This document shows, in pieces, positions 52,780 through 64,000 of a stretch of DNA of 64,000 nt (position 1 is its first letter; every line of letters begins with the position of its first letter). The notes below the pieces were generated by a model. It saw nothing but the letters and a program-made list of their open reading frames with translations. It was not told where the DNA came from and searched no databases. The stretch spans positions 30,681-94,680 of the forward strand of contig JAAMXP010000183.1 in NCBI GenBank assembly GCA_019693395.1. The letters are read 5' to 3'. The stretch comes from Ettlia oleoabundans (Eukaryota > Chlorophyta > Chlorophyceae > Chlamydomonadales). The position numbers and the translations under genes are program-made.

Positions 52780-55700
52780 TCAGTCTGCCATTTCGTGGTC
52801 GCCGCCTGCACCGCCATCATGGCTGGACACGGCAGGCGCACTGCCGCCCGGTTCTGTTGCTGTTGCCGCAGCGGCATCACTAGGCTTGCTGCCAGTCGGA
52901 GCGGCCATGGCAGGCTGACCTGTGGGGCGCACATATCTAAAAGAGCTGGCACCCCTGGCGCCCCGCCCGCTGCCTCTGCTTGAGTAGCGTCCTCGCCCGC
53001 CGGACAGCCGAGGAGAGATGGGTGCTGCAACACCCCAGGCGGCCATTCAAAATAGGTATGAGTTAATAGATGAATAACACGCTGGCAGGATGCCGCACAG
53101 GCTGACCAACTTACAAATCGTGTTGCTGGATATCAGGGCAGGTGTCACACACATTCTGGGCCACTAGGCACAACGGTGCAGCTGGGCAGCACATTCACAG
53201 CAACATGGGGATCCAAAATATGACCGGCACTTCAGCTGCTTGACTAGCCACCCACCAGTGAAGACAGGCATGGGCATGGGCAGCATGCCAGGTGGTGGGA
53301 AGGAGGCTCGCAGCACACGAGAGGCAGCCACGCGGGCCGCTGGAGAATCGCTGGGCACAACTTGGATGGTGCGCTGAAGCAGCGAGGAGCCTGCAGGCCA
53401 ACCAAAGACAGTCAGGGTGCGTAGGCACCAGCGGCAGGCCAGATGGCAGCGGTAGGAGGCACAGGAGTGTTGGGCAGTTGCAAAGGTTCATGCCCTTGTT
53501 GAAACCGTTGTAGTTGAGAAGGCAGCGGTGGAAGCAAGTGCAGCGAAAGGCGGTCAGTGAAGCAGAAATGACAGTGGCGAGTACAAACTCCCAGGTGAGC
53601 ATAGCCAGCCCGCGCACCATCCAATGCCAGCGCCGCTTGCGCCTGCGCCGCCGTTGAAAACTGCATATATGCCACCCCTGTGCGGCGGCCGCTGACGGGG
53701 TCCCTGCAGGACGTGTATGCGACAACCAGAAGTAAGAGGCCAAGTGGGCCTTCAGACAGGTGTGGGGTAGCGCCAGGTGTCCTGAGCAATGCAGATGTTG
53801 CAGAGCAGGTAGCTGCACGTAGCAAGGCTCAGCCAGGTGCAGCCACAGTTGCTGCCACCTTACACTCCAGAGGTAGAGTGGTGCTGCTCAGCGTGTCCCC
53901 GCGACCCGCGACACCAACTGTGCCGCTACAATGTGCAGTTTGGCGCTGACCTGAGGTGCGATATGCGCTGGATGTAGCCGCAAGCCCCAAAATGCGCAAT
54001 CAGCACGCGGTCTGACGCGGCGGGGTGCACACCCTTGATGCACACTGATCGCACAGTCATGCTGCAGGGCAGGGAGTAAGGAGAGATTAGGGTTGCAGGG
54101 GAGGGGACCAGGTTGTTGGGTGTGCTGTGTATGGGCTCCAAGGGCAACGGGAACGGGGTGGAGGGCGTGCAGCAGCTGTTGGGGGTAGGGAACTGCGCGG
54201 GTGGCAGGGAGGCAGAGGGCTGGGGCAGTGGAGAGCAGCTGCCAACTTTATATAGAGCTGGATGAAAGAACCAGCACCGGTATGCATTGGTGAAGATGAC
54301 GCCACCTGCAGTGGCGCAGTCTCGATGCTACAGCTCGTCCCAAACACAGCTGCTGCGGCCTTCTCAAAGCAATTAAATGAGCACCCCTGAAATAGTACCC
54401 TCCCCTTACTTCAGCCTACAACTCACTCTAGCCTTGCTGCAGTGCTGAGGTGCTGCTGGTCCTGCTGGCGCTGCGCCTCCTCCAGTTGCCGCTCCGCGTG
54501 ATCCGCCCTGAGCCTCACCAGTTCCAACTCCATCTGCCTTAATCGCTGCCTCAGCACACCCTGCAAGTCCGGCTGCTGCAGCAGCGGCGGCACGGCGGCA
54601 GCTTGGCGATGAAGGTTAAGGCCACCACCCTGCGCCTGCTGCCCTTGCTGCGTGATTGTGACTTGAAACATCGTGCGGTGGTCACCGTTGGCAACACCAC
54701 TGGCGCCGCTGCCTCCAGGCGCTACCTGTGCTGCGAGCGGCACGGCTGACATGCTGCGACCCTGCAATCCTAGGCTGGCAGCCGCTGCCTGCGCCAGGGC
54801 ACGGGCAAAAGCTCCAGCCGCTGGCATGGCAGCTTGAGCTGGCAACCCCCCGGCTGCCGAGATAGGTGCCAGGGGGGCAACAGCCGCCGCCTGCTGCTGC
54901 TGCTGCTGCTGGGAGTACAGCTGCTGCTGCTGCTGGAGCTGCCGCTGCCGCTGCAACTCAAGGTCCATGTAAGAGGGGCGCTCCCAGGGTAGAAGCTGCG
55001 GGACGCCTGAAGGCTCCCCTGCAGCTCCTTCGGCTGACCTTCTGGCTGCCTGCTGGCCTGGCAGCAGATGGTCATCGTCCATACTTCCCTCATGCTGACG
55101 AGGTGCCGTCGCAGAGGCAGAACCGGTGCGGGGCACATCTGGCGCCAGTGCCTCTGGAGCTCCCAGCCTGCCACCTGGCTGCAGCCTGTGTGCAGCCGCT
55201 GCCTCGGCGTCGCCACCTGAGCGGTGGCGGTGTAGGGGCTCGCCATACTGCTTATTGTACCGCTCCTGACGATCTTCGTACGGCTTGTACTGCTCCTCTC
55301 CCTCCTCCCACCGTAGGTCATGCTGGAAGTGGTGCTGGCTCCTGAACCCGCCTCCACCCGCTCCACCGCTGCCTGTGTGGTGGGGTGGCCGCGCTTCACG
55401 TTCCTGCAGACGCCCAAACACGCCGCCACCCTCATGCTGCGGAGGGCCATCCCAGTAGCGCCCCTCTCCCCTGGAAGCCCCCCGGGGGGGCGACCAGGGC
55501 CGGTGCCAGCCGCCGCCGTGGCCATGGCCATGGCCGTGCCCCCTGACACCATAGGGAGACAGCGAGCGGCGGCGCCGCGGCGGGGAGCGTCCCGCCCGCC
55601 AGCCGCCGCCGCTCGCGCCGTAGGGGTAGGGGTCGGGCCCTTGGTACCAAGCCCCCCTGCCGCCTTCCCAGAAGCAATCATCCGGACGTGGAGGCGAGCG

Positions 55701-57394
55701 GCGGCGGGGCGGCGTGCGGCGCCTGCCGCCACCGCCAGGCGAGTAGCTGCGGCGTCGGCGAGGCAGCGGAGAGTAGCGGCGGGGAGAGCGGCTGCGGGTC
55801 TGCAAGCAGGAGGCGAGGCCGCAGGGGCATGCTCAAACGTCAGGCCCACGCATGGGTTCCAGCAGCGCAGACACGAAGCAGCAGCGCAGATAGGTACTGC
55901 TTCCAGTTGCGGCCATGCAGATCAGCGTGCCCACGCCCATATGCGTTGCCAGCATCTACTGTGCACAACAACGCCATCGGAGTAGCAGCAGGCAGCTAGG
56001 CAGGCAGGCAGGCAGGCAGGCAGCAAGAGACGCCCAGCCCATGCATTCCCAGGATGCCATGCCGCGGGCAGCAGTGCTGGGCCCGGCTCAACACAACACC
56101 CACCCTGCCACGCCTGTCACGCCGTCGATACTCGTCCCGCACCACGGCGGACTGCAGGCGCTGCATGGGGCCATCCTGCCCCGCGTGGCCACCACCACCG
56201 CCATCCATCGCCACCTCAGCGGTGTCCGCATCGCTGCCGCCGTCCGTCTCCCCACCACTGCCCCCCTGCTCCTCCTCATGCTCCATCTCAAGCTCCAGAC
56301 CATCGTGCTCTGCCACCGCCGCCGCCGCCTCGGCTGCCTCGTCTGCCGCTGGCCTGGTAGCAGCTGTTGGAGGGTCTGAGGCACGGGCTGCTTGCTCATG
56401 CTCGGGCTGCCGCCCCCGCTGCTTCTGCTCCCGTGGCTGCGGCTGTTGCTTGGATGCAGGTGGCGGCTTGATGAGCTCATTCAGGTGCTCAAATAGCCTG
56501 CAGTAAGTAACAATGCAGGCATGCAACCTCATATGGTACCCAGATGCACCTTGGCCCCACCTGCACCACTTCCCATCCCCCATGCTGGCACAACAAACCT
56601 GCAGCAGCCTGCTGTCAACGCGTGTTACTGCCGGCGCCCACCAGGCAGGCAGCCAGCCAGTCACAGGCCCACGCACCAAAACAGCCAGCCCCAAGCGACA
56701 ACAGTCCGCCCTCATAGAGGGCAGCCAGTGAGCCAGAAGAGACAGCCAAACCCCCAACAAGCTAGCAAGGCAGGCAAGTCAGCCACCCGGGCAACCCGGT
56801 CCCATGAGGCAGGGTGCATCATCACTGCAGGGCTCACCATGAGGCCAGCTCCTTGGAGTCAACCTGCCCCAAAAATTCCACCAGATTGTCGGCCACACCC
56901 TCCTGCCCCGTCTTGTGTGCCAGCATGATGACAACATACTGCGCAGCAGGCGAGCGAGTGTGGTGCGGGACGGGAAGCCACAGGCAGGTCGGCAGGAGTT
57001 CAAGACTGATATTACCGGTGGCGTGCAGTGCAGGGCAGAGACCGTGTGGGAATGGTCTGAAGTGAGAAGAGATATTAAGATGTGGTGCAACAAGTGGTGG
57101 GCAGCCAGGGTAGGTAACCGAGCATGGGGGTGGTCAATGAACGACCGACGGCTGGGCATCGACATCTGTGCTGTAGCTGTTATGACCAAGACCCTGGCTG
57201 AAGCTGCACACTGGACTGATCTTGGCTTGCTGGCAGGACAGAATACACACAACCATGGGCACCTGCGCCAATGAGAGGTCTGTGTAGTCTGCGCCAAGGA
57301 ACTTCCGAAGCTTCGCCTGCACCGCCCGCGTCAGCTCCAGCCCCGCTGCTGACTTCGGGTCAACATCTGGAATGCGTATTTTCGATACCTTCAT
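52780..57394 (-). CDS. Nab2/ZC3H14-type PWI-like, RS-rich, RRM and RGG protein
   Basis: Eight exons in phase: 57263-57394, 56838-56938, 56104-56497, 54427-55799, 53951-54061, 53618-53703, 53256-53390 and 52780-53024, giving 858 residues. The N terminus (KLRKFLGADYTDLSLAQYVV, then IMLAHKTGQEGVADNLVEFLG and ELASWLFEHL) matches the PWI-like helical domain of Nab2 and ZC3H14, which docks mRNA-export partners at the nuclear pore. An acidic Ala/Gly region, an RS domain (TRSRSPRRYSPLPRRR), Gly/His-rich and poly-Gln stretches follow. Then an RRM split over three exons: RSVCIKGVHPAASDRVLIAHF, TGVAYMQFSTAAQAQAALALD and RTIQVVPS. The C terminus has RGG-like repeats (SGGRGRYSSRGSGRG). No CCCH fingers are visible, unlike Nab2/ZC3H14. 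A role in mRNA packaging or export is inferred. Confidence 0.8.
55990..56022. repeat. (GGCA)n tetranucleotide repeat
   Basis: Seven to eight GGCA units inside intron 3 of the PWI-like/RRM gene. Confidence 0.8.
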
Positions 57395-58570
57395 TCTGGG
57401 CAACCAGGACCACACGAAACGGCTAAGGAACGTGGAAGAGGTACAAGGAGAAGACGGCCGGTTCCAGAAGGGCGGCGGTAGCAGCGTATCGCCGTTGGGC
57501 TGCTAAACGCGGCACAGCGGGCAAGTAGCCGGTAGCCGGGATGCTGCCTGTCCCACTCTGCACGAAGGCGATTCAGGCAGGCAAACACACGGGAAGTGGG
57601 CGGCCAGGGTTCTCAGTTCATCACGCGCCAACTGGCTGAGTGAGCGGCAACCCTTGCCGCCTTGAAGACGGCTTGGATTGCTGGGCGCATACCTGCGCAA
57701 AGAAGGCCGGCCTCAGCTAGCACGCTGGCAACATGGGCGGCACCGTGCGGGGGGATCGGAGGCTTGCGGAGCGGGAGGCTCTTTCAAGACCTGGATGCGG
57801 AAGAGTAGGCCAGTGTGTTATACCTGAATGACGGATTGTGGACACTTATTGGGGTGACCTGGCGGCGGGACATCTAGCGGCGGCAGTGACGGCCCATGGG
57901 GTGGCTCTTCGCCCCACCCCAGCCATTCACATGCCATCAGTGCTAGTATCAACGAGAAACCGTGACCAAAGGAAAGCATCTGCAGCCCGCCTATCCAGCT
58001 GACATTGAACATGGGGTCACAGCCGCACAGGGCAAGTGCCTGGAGTGCTCCATATTGTGGACTGCCATACATGGTGGTGCTGCACCAGATGGCACTCATC
58101 CTGTTAATGCCTCGCATACCTGATCCTTGTTGCCACTTAAATAAACCGCATGAAAAAGCCACAAGGGCTGACAGGTCCGCCTCCTGGCGCAGCGCCGGTT
58201 TGAGTCAGTTATGGTGAGGCCATCCAAAGATGCATGGCACACATGCAAACAGCAGGTGATTCCTGCCATGAATCTATCCATAACGCCTGCAAGCATGTAC
58301 CTCCACACATCCGAAATGCCTGCATCATTGGAAACCTGCAGCCTGGCGGTGGAGCAGGCGGCACTATGCAGAACACCTGTTTTTGTTTACATATTCTAGT
58401 CGGTCTGTTATTGTGATCCTCAAGAATCGATCATTCGCATCGCTGGTCGGCCATGAGCGACGGCTGTTGTGCGGCAAAACCCGCTCCGCTCTTGCCAGTG
58501 CAGACGACGCCATGGGGCCTTGAATACTCCATACACGGTGATTAAGCAGTAACCTGCCCCATTACATATA
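57395..58570. promoter_or_regulatory. Divergent intergenic region
   Basis: 1.18 kb head-to-head spacer between the PWI-like/RRM gene (-) and the CblD gene (+). A minus-strand open frame at 57818-58162 is hydrophobic but matches nothing I know and lacks support. Both promoters should lie here. Confidence 0.4.
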
Positions 58571-60230
58571 ATGCGCCAGGCTCCATTGCTTGCTGCTGCC
58601 CCCGCCGCCGCCGCCGTCGCTGCCGCCGCTTCGCCCCCAAAGCCGGCACACATCAAAGTTCACAACGGCCCTGCTACAGCTTGTCTCACAACCCTCTTCT
58701 CCATCCCTCTTTCCGAACCAACTCAAGAGTGCCCAAGGCGGCACCGTGACGACGTGGCAGCGCTCTTCCCGGGCACCCCGCTCGACGGCATGCTCATCAT
58801 TCCCACCTGCCAGCAGGCGCAGGTGCCGGGGTGCCTGTGACTTTGTTGTTGCCCCTTGAACTTCCAACAGCTCAGTGCAGGATTGCATGCCCTGAATATG
58901 GTGCTGCTTGCCTGGAGGTGCTTTGGACGCAATATGCAGCAGCACTCGTTTTGGGTGGATTTCAACAGCTTTGCAAGTATTGCAATACTGGGCCATGGCA
59001 TCCCCGGCAGCGGTGAACTTCAAACTCTCAGCCCGACTGGCCGTTGCTGTGCAGGTGGACTTGGTGCAGATGGGAGAGAAAGTGGAGGTCGAGAAGGACC
59101 GGCTGCTGGAACGGGTGGGTGGGTGCTGATATCATGGTCCCTTAGGATGCATGGCTGCTCAACAGGGCTGCATGGATGATGGTATTGTTCAGGAGATTCC
59201 CAGTACGCGCTCGCCCTCACTGGGAACGATGCCAGCAGTGCGGCAGCGGTCCTGCATCTTTGGTGTCCATGCTGATAATCCTCTGATGCTAGTCACGCCC
59301 AGGGTGGTGATTCCAGCTTAGCAAGTTTTTGCTACTGCTTCATCATCCCTCTTACCATCCTTTATCATCCTTCTTACCCGTTGAAGCGCAGTTTGTGGAG
59401 TTTGCAAAGGCAGTTTGTGAGCGCCTGACGGCGCTAGGCCACTGGGCAGACTACATAGATCCCTGCAGGTGGGGTTCATGCTTTGCTGCACCCTTGCCAT
59501 GCCCCAGGTCGCAGGCATGGAATGCGCAGCGCTCCGGAGCAGTATGCCAAAGTTCGGACTGCAATTGTATAGCTCCTCCATGGCATCACAGAGAGTCGCT
59601 TGGCCATGTTGCTGCCAAAAGTGGATATCACCACCCGTCAGCAGCTTGCACTCCCAGAACCTTCTCTTGCCGCTGTGTGTACGCTTGCCAGTATATGGAA
59701 TGGTTGTGACATCTGAGTCCCACCATGGCATTAAAGCACCACTCTCAGCCTGGCGAGATGGTCTGCACCCTGCCACGCTGTCCCTGCAGCGGTCTGCCCA
59801 TGGTCCATCGTGGCAGCAATGCTGTGTATGGGGAGGTGGAGGGGTTGGTCACGCTGCTGGGCTACCGCACTCAAAATGCAGGCTGCTGCAAGGTGGGCTG
59901 GTGCCGCTGCCTTACTCTAGGTGGGAACATGTCTATTATGGGCTGCCTCTTTTGTGCAACGTGCGTTGGAGGAGTAAACTTGGCAGTGTGCATAGGAGCC
60001 CCAAGCAACAGCCAGCCTGCCCTGCCGTGTGGCCGGTTGCTTTCCTCTGTCAGGGGCTGTCATGTCACTTTACCGATTGAAACTGCTCTACAATGCATCT
60101 GCAGATCATTTTGCACCCCAAATGGGGCAGCAGCGTGTATCCAGCCAGCATGTTTGCGAAGGCGCCACTGCCAGCGGTGATGGCTGCAATTTCAGAAGCA
60201 GTGGCGACGCTAAAAGACCTGTTAGCTTAA
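58571..60230 (+). CDS. MMADHC: CblD-like cobalamin trafficking protein (MMADHC homologue)
   Basis: Five exons in phase: 58571-58822, 59055-59114, 59392-59468, 59790-59892 and 60105-60230, giving 205 residues. Similarity to the C-terminal domain of animal MMADHC runs throughout: RDDVAALFPG, DGMLIIPTCQ, LVQMGEKVEVEKDRLLERF, FAKAVCERLTALGHWADYIDP, NAVYGEVEGLVTLLGYRTQ, AGCCKIILHPKWGSSVYPAS. MMADHC hands vitamin B12 from MMACHC to methionine synthase and methylmalonyl-CoA mutase, forming a thiolate-cobalt bond through a Cys. The TQNAGCCK segment keeps the Cys pair of the family. The N-terminal region is short, Ala-rich and might be a mitochondrial presequence; the animal protein has about 100 residues more. 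It suggests cobalamin handling in this alga. Confidence 0.87.
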
Positions 60231-60753
60231 ATTGGCTATATTCATATTGCTGCAGCATCGGTAGGCCATGGGGCAGCACTGACTACGTGTTTAATTGAAA
60301 ACGTTCTCATAGACCCTGACTGCAATCCCTGCCTGACGACGTCTCCGGGAGGCTTGCATTGCGTGCATGCGCACACATGTTCAAAGCCGCAGCAGTAGCG
60401 CGCGTGGGATGCGTTGCTGCTGCCCCTGATGTCGAACAAGGACAGCCTGCACCGCTGATGAAGCAAAAGCGTGAAGATTCTGGGAGCCAAGCTTTCCACG
60501 TTAAGCCCCCTACGTTTGTGCATGCCATGCCAGCTGGCATTGCAAAGCATGTGCAGTTGGAAAGTTTATATCCGGCAACAACGGTTGTCGCGTGCGCAGA
60601 TAAGGGCACTTCTCCTCTATCTACACGATTCCATAGTTGTGCACGTTCACAGCTGTAGAACTGTGTTACCGCAGCCGCTAGCGCCGCGCGTTTCACTCCG
60701 GAAGAACAACGCACGCTGAGGAGGCTGCATTCGGGTTGAACGCAAGGAACACC
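60231..60753. other. Intergenic region
   Basis: 523 bp between the CblD stop and the Kazal-gene start. No gene or clear element is seen. Confidence 0.4.
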
Positions 60754-62951
60754 ATGAAAAAGCTGTTCCTTCTGTGCGCGGCAGCCTGTCTGCTGACCAT
60801 CGGGTGAGTTGGGGCGGCGCCCGCCGGCACGCCCCAGGCCTTTCCTTTCCCTGCCGCGGTTCACTTTTGATGTCAGTCTATCAATCATGAGGGCCCCAGG
60901 GGGAGCTCCGGCACACTCAACACGCAGCTGCGCTGCAACTTCCTGACTGCTCTGCGACTTCCGTTGTTTGGCCTTTTTGGAAAGTTCCAAAACCCCCCAA
61001 GGTCGAACATCCATCAGTTACCTTGAGTGCGTTAACGGCCACTGGCACGCCCCAGTCCTGCTTTTACTCAAATCAGACACCTCAATGTGCCTTAATGGAT
61101 GCTCTACTGTGTAATCCAACTCCACTGCAGGACCAGGGGCGTTAGCGAGGGCGCCAGCTCTTCGCCCTGCGTTGAGGTTGACCCTAACACCGGAGACTGC
61201 CTCCAGACCGACCCCTCTGATGATGTCTCCATGGATATCGACATTGACTGCACACAGGAGCCCGTCCCTGAAGAGTGCAAGTTCTACACAATGAATGATG
61301 ATGCAGAGGACCCATGCAGCAACCTGCCGGAGGGAGGTGCGTCGTGGCGCTGTGCTGTGGGGCAATGGACTGGCACAGAGGCTCTACCTCCAGCCCGCTT
61401 CGTTCTGATGTCTTATTTAGGTGCTTGCTCATGTGCTTGTTTGCATACTGCCTTCTCAGTATCCAATATAATCAGCACAGCCGGGCTGCGGCTGTACTGT
61501 TCTGTCCAACCTCTGCTCCTCACCACAACAAAAATCTGTTGATGCCCAGCATTTGTTATCATACCATGCGCTGCTATGCAGTCAAGTGCGAGGATATCAG
61601 CATGCCTGGGACCTCTGACTGCAACTGCATCGAGATCTGGGCCCCTGTGTGTGGCGCTGATGGTGAGAACCAGGGCTGGATTGATTGCACCCTGCAGTCC
61701 CCTGCCTCTTAACAAGGGGCAGGCTAAGACTGCCCTGCTAACTACACGGCAGGTCACGGCTGCAAGCCGGAGTGGTTGCATCGCCTTCCTTACGGTAATC
61801 AACATGAGTTGCGTTTTTGTTTGAATGCAGGCAAGGTTTACGCCAACACCTGCAAGGCACAGTGCGAGAAGGTCTCAGTCAAGTGAGGCGCGGGGTTGGA
61901 GGCTTGCCTCTGGCTGGGCTGCTACTTGCTTTTTTGCTCAAATTCGCAATGTTGTTGGCAGTAGCTACTAAACGATGGTATCTACATCCTGCTAACATCC
62001 CCTTCTTCCCCTTCCTCCTGATGGTGCGCAGGTTCAAGTGCTTTGCCAGGAGGTACAGCGACAGCAAGTGCCGGCAGGTCTGCAAGACTCTAGAAAAGCC
62101 CGTTGACTGTATGTGTCCCTTGATTTATGCGCCAGTATGCGGCAAGGATGGCAATGTGTATGACAACGACTGCTTTGCCAGGGTGAGTGATGGCGTGAGC
62201 AGGAAGCCACCGTTCATAAGGTGACTGTAGTGGTGTTCCTGCGGGGGCCCTGTGGTGCCCAGTCATCCCTATGTTGCCCCGGTATGCAAGCTGCAGTATC
62301 ATTCCCTTGGGGAGGCATTGGCACTGCCTGCTGCGAAATCATGATAAATATGACCTACCAAGACCACCATCTATAAATCCACTCCACTTTTGCTTCAGAC
62401 CTGCGCTGGCTTTCACTCACTCTGCAACGCCCCCACCCAGCAATCATACCTAGACGCGCATGCCCATCCCCCCCCACTTCCTTCCCAAACCCGGCAATCG
62501 ATGCAGTGCGCGAAGACCAAGGTGGTATCCAACTGCGACCTTGAGGACAAGTCCTGCGGGCAGAAGTGCGAGTGCCGCGCCAAGTGCGGCAAGGGCAAGA
62601 AGTGCTATACACTCTGCATGGCGCCCGAGCGCAAGCCCTGCTTCTGCCCAATGGTGTATGCCCCGGTGTGCGCCAAAAACGGCAGAGTCTACAACAACCC
62701 CTGCATCGCCAAGGTGAGCAGGGCTGCGGGAGAAGAAGAATTGTGTAGGTCAATGCTGTGAGCTGGAGCGCTGTGCTGGTCTATCCTACGCATGGGCATG
62801 CCCCGGGCAGCGCTGGAGCCTTCGTGTGCAGCCGAACAGGCCAGTGACTGCTCGAGTGATTCTGCCACTTTGCCTGCAGTGCGCTAAGTCCTCCACCAAG
62901 TTCCACTGCGGCAAGAGCAAGCTGGCTTGCAGCAAGAATTGCAAGAAGTAG
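60754..62951 (+). CDS. Secreted Cys-rich protein with Kazal-type inhibitor modules
   Basis: Seven exons in phase: 60754-60803, 61131-61336, 61582-61662, 61831-61882, 62032-62182, 62507-62713 and 62880-62951, giving 272 residues. MKKLFLLCAAACLLTIG is a signal peptide. After an acidic Cys-containing segment (exon 2), three Kazal-like cores follow: CNCIEIWAPVCGADGKVYANTC, DCMCPLIYAPVCGKDGNVYDN with DCFAR, and CFCPMVYAPVCAKNGRVYNN with PCIAK. Each has the APVC.xxGxxYxNxC signature of Kazal serine-protease inhibitors. The third module is preceded by a Cys/Lys-rich block (CGQKCECRAKCGKGKKC). The tail CGKSKLACSKNCKK is short and basic. Likely secreted into the wall or medium. The P1 specificity residues cannot be read with confidence. 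A TGTAA lies 284 bp downstream. Confidence 0.85.
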
Positions 62952-63234
62952 AGTGGCAGCCAGCAGTCCATGGACTCACGGCGGGCCCGAGTTGCCAACC
63001 CTGCACTCACGGCGGGCCCGAGTGTTGGACCAAGCCCCGTGTGCTCGTTCGCATATCTATACTAGTTTTGAGTGAGAAAGTCACGCAACAAGCTGCTTTG
63101 AATTCCTTTAGACCAGTGGCCACACGCAACCAAGAAGAACAACCTATGTGTAGTTTTGATCCTGTATGGCAGCCGCAATGGATTATCAAGCACAACATTA
63201 TGGTATGATGCAGTTATTCTTATTTATGCTGAGT

Positions 63235-63239
63235 TGTAA
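63235..63239 (+). terminator. TGTAA poly(A) signal of the Kazal gene
   Basis: TGTAA located 284 bp past the Kazal-gene stop codon. Confidence 0.45.
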
Positions 63240-63382
63240 GGCCAGCCCGTCTGGACTTTTTGTTTTGGCGGCACAGATTTTCAGAAAGAGGGAGGAGGAG
63301 GGTCTTAGAAGTAAAAAATAGAAATCACTCTTTCTAACTTGTGCTACTACCCAGAGCCGATGAAAATACACTTTCAGCCACA

Positions 63383-63510
63383 TCAGCCTTTGTGGCGGCC
63401 ACCACCTTGGCCGCCGCTGCTTGTACCCCTGCCTCTGCCCCTGCCCCTGCCGCGGCCACTGCCACGCCCGCGGTTATGCTCGCTGCTGGTGCTGCTGCTG
63501 GCCTCCTCTT
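63383..63510 (-). CDS. Possible 3' exon of an RGG-box protein (partial)
   Basis: On the minus strand one frame reads HNRGRGSGRGRGRG, then GTSSGGQGGGRHKG and a TGA at 63383-63385, typical of a C-terminal RGG box in nucleolar or mRNA-binding proteins. In this frame the open stretch is short, so it would be the last exon of a gene running off the window. An overlapping frame gives a longer Ala-rich open stretch (63334-63720) ending elsewhere. Choosing between them needs the upstream sequence or RNA. Confidence 0.3.
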
Positions 63511-64000
63511 CTTCTCCTCCTCCGCCTCCGCACCATCAGCCAGGGCAGCTTCCACCTGGGCCTTCTTGGCTGCTTTGCCCTGTTGCCTGGCCGCCACTTT
63601 CCACCTCGCTGCCGCCCTGCCGCCGTGGGCCTGGTGACAGTAGCACCGCTCTTCTTCTGCTACCTGTCGTCCCTCTCTACCGCCCCGCCACACCCACACA
63701 CAACAGGCCTTATGTTTCACAACAATGGCGACGGTCAGGAGGGTTGATAGTCAGCATTTCTGGTTTCATGCTCTTTCTTGCTGACCGGCCGCGGGTCAGC
63801 CCATGACCACATCTACCAACCCCTAACAAAGCCCTTTACTATCCACTCTGACACTTCCCTGTGCTCCCCGACATGTGGTTTGATCATCTGGGGCAACCCA
63901 AAGATAAAAACCAGGCTGAAAACGCTGTTTTCTGAGCTTTTTGTGGTTTTTATATCCCCTCCTCTTTTGACAAAAAGAAGGGGGGGGGGGGGGGGGGGGG

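Larger units (their letters stand above)
62952..64000. other. 3' flank and contig edge
   Basis: After the Kazal gene the sequence is AT-richer, then an Ala/Arg-rich coding-like block at about 63383-63700 on the minus strand. A run of 21 G fills 63980-64000, probably a gap edge or artefact. No complete gene is seen. Confidence 0.5.

Noticed and set aside
57818..58162. 114-residue hydrophobic minus-strand open frame
   Set aside because: No flanking exons, family motif or signal peptide. It lies in a divergent promoter region.

Overview
The window is nuclear DNA of a eukaryotic green alga, most likely a Chlorella-like trebouxiophyte. The genes are split by many short spliceosomal introns, proteins are rich in Gln, Ala and Ser runs, a thylakoid-lumen PsbP-family protein is present, and several 3' ends carry the green-algal TGTAA poly(A) element. 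No prokaryotic operons, tRNA, rRNA or CRISPR were seen. Two N gaps, a two-N gap beside a C run, and a terminal G run show that this is draft assembly. Exon boundaries are my own reading from GT/GC-AG signals, phase continuity and family motifs. Coordinates for each gene span start to stop codon, and exons are listed in the evidence.

Layout. 1-1840: decayed MYND-finger gene with in-frame TAG codons. 2480-4167: Tpt1/KptA tRNA 2'-phosphotransferase. 4491-7793: F-box/LRR-like protein. 8339-10674 (-): Sec14-type CRAL-TRIO protein. 11171-13424 (-): PsbP-domain lumenal protein. It is divergent from 13799-18342 (+), a membrane-anchored GH125 mannosidase-like enzyme. 18920-25275: tandem pair of NmrA-like Rossmann genes. 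The first copy is a pseudogene, and a scrap of the GH125 last exon lies between them, so the duplicated unit began inside GH125.

25847-34594: very large nuclear protein with a TFIIS central domain, an RRM-like N terminus, an SR/Q-rich middle and two kinds of TP-containing repeats. 35512-36755 (-): PAS/LOV-like protein. 37695-38995: PRKRIP1 spliceosomal factor. 39624-41516 (-): secreted protein with six G-(R/K)-(R/K)-L-x-Q type cassettes. 42220-46299: MATE transporter. 47465-50739: membrane-anchored GH16 glucanase with a 7-nt microexon in its catalytic motif. 51131-52275: unrecognised gene. 52780-57394 (-): Nab2/ZC3H14-type PWI-like plus RS plus RRM protein. 58571-60230: CblD (MMADHC)-like cobalamin protein. 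60754-62951: secreted Kazal-type inhibitor. The last kilobase holds a possible RGG-box 3' exon and the contig edge.

The neighbours do not form one pathway. RNA-processing genes are frequent (Tpt1, TFIIS-domain protein, PRKRIP1, PWI-like/RRM), as are secretory or wall-facing proteins (GH125, GH16, GRKLLQ protein, Kazal). The most unusual signals are the high share of GC-AG introns (about 17 of 120), the microexon, the repeated GRKLLQ precursor, the GTPDL array and the duplication that breaks inside GH125.
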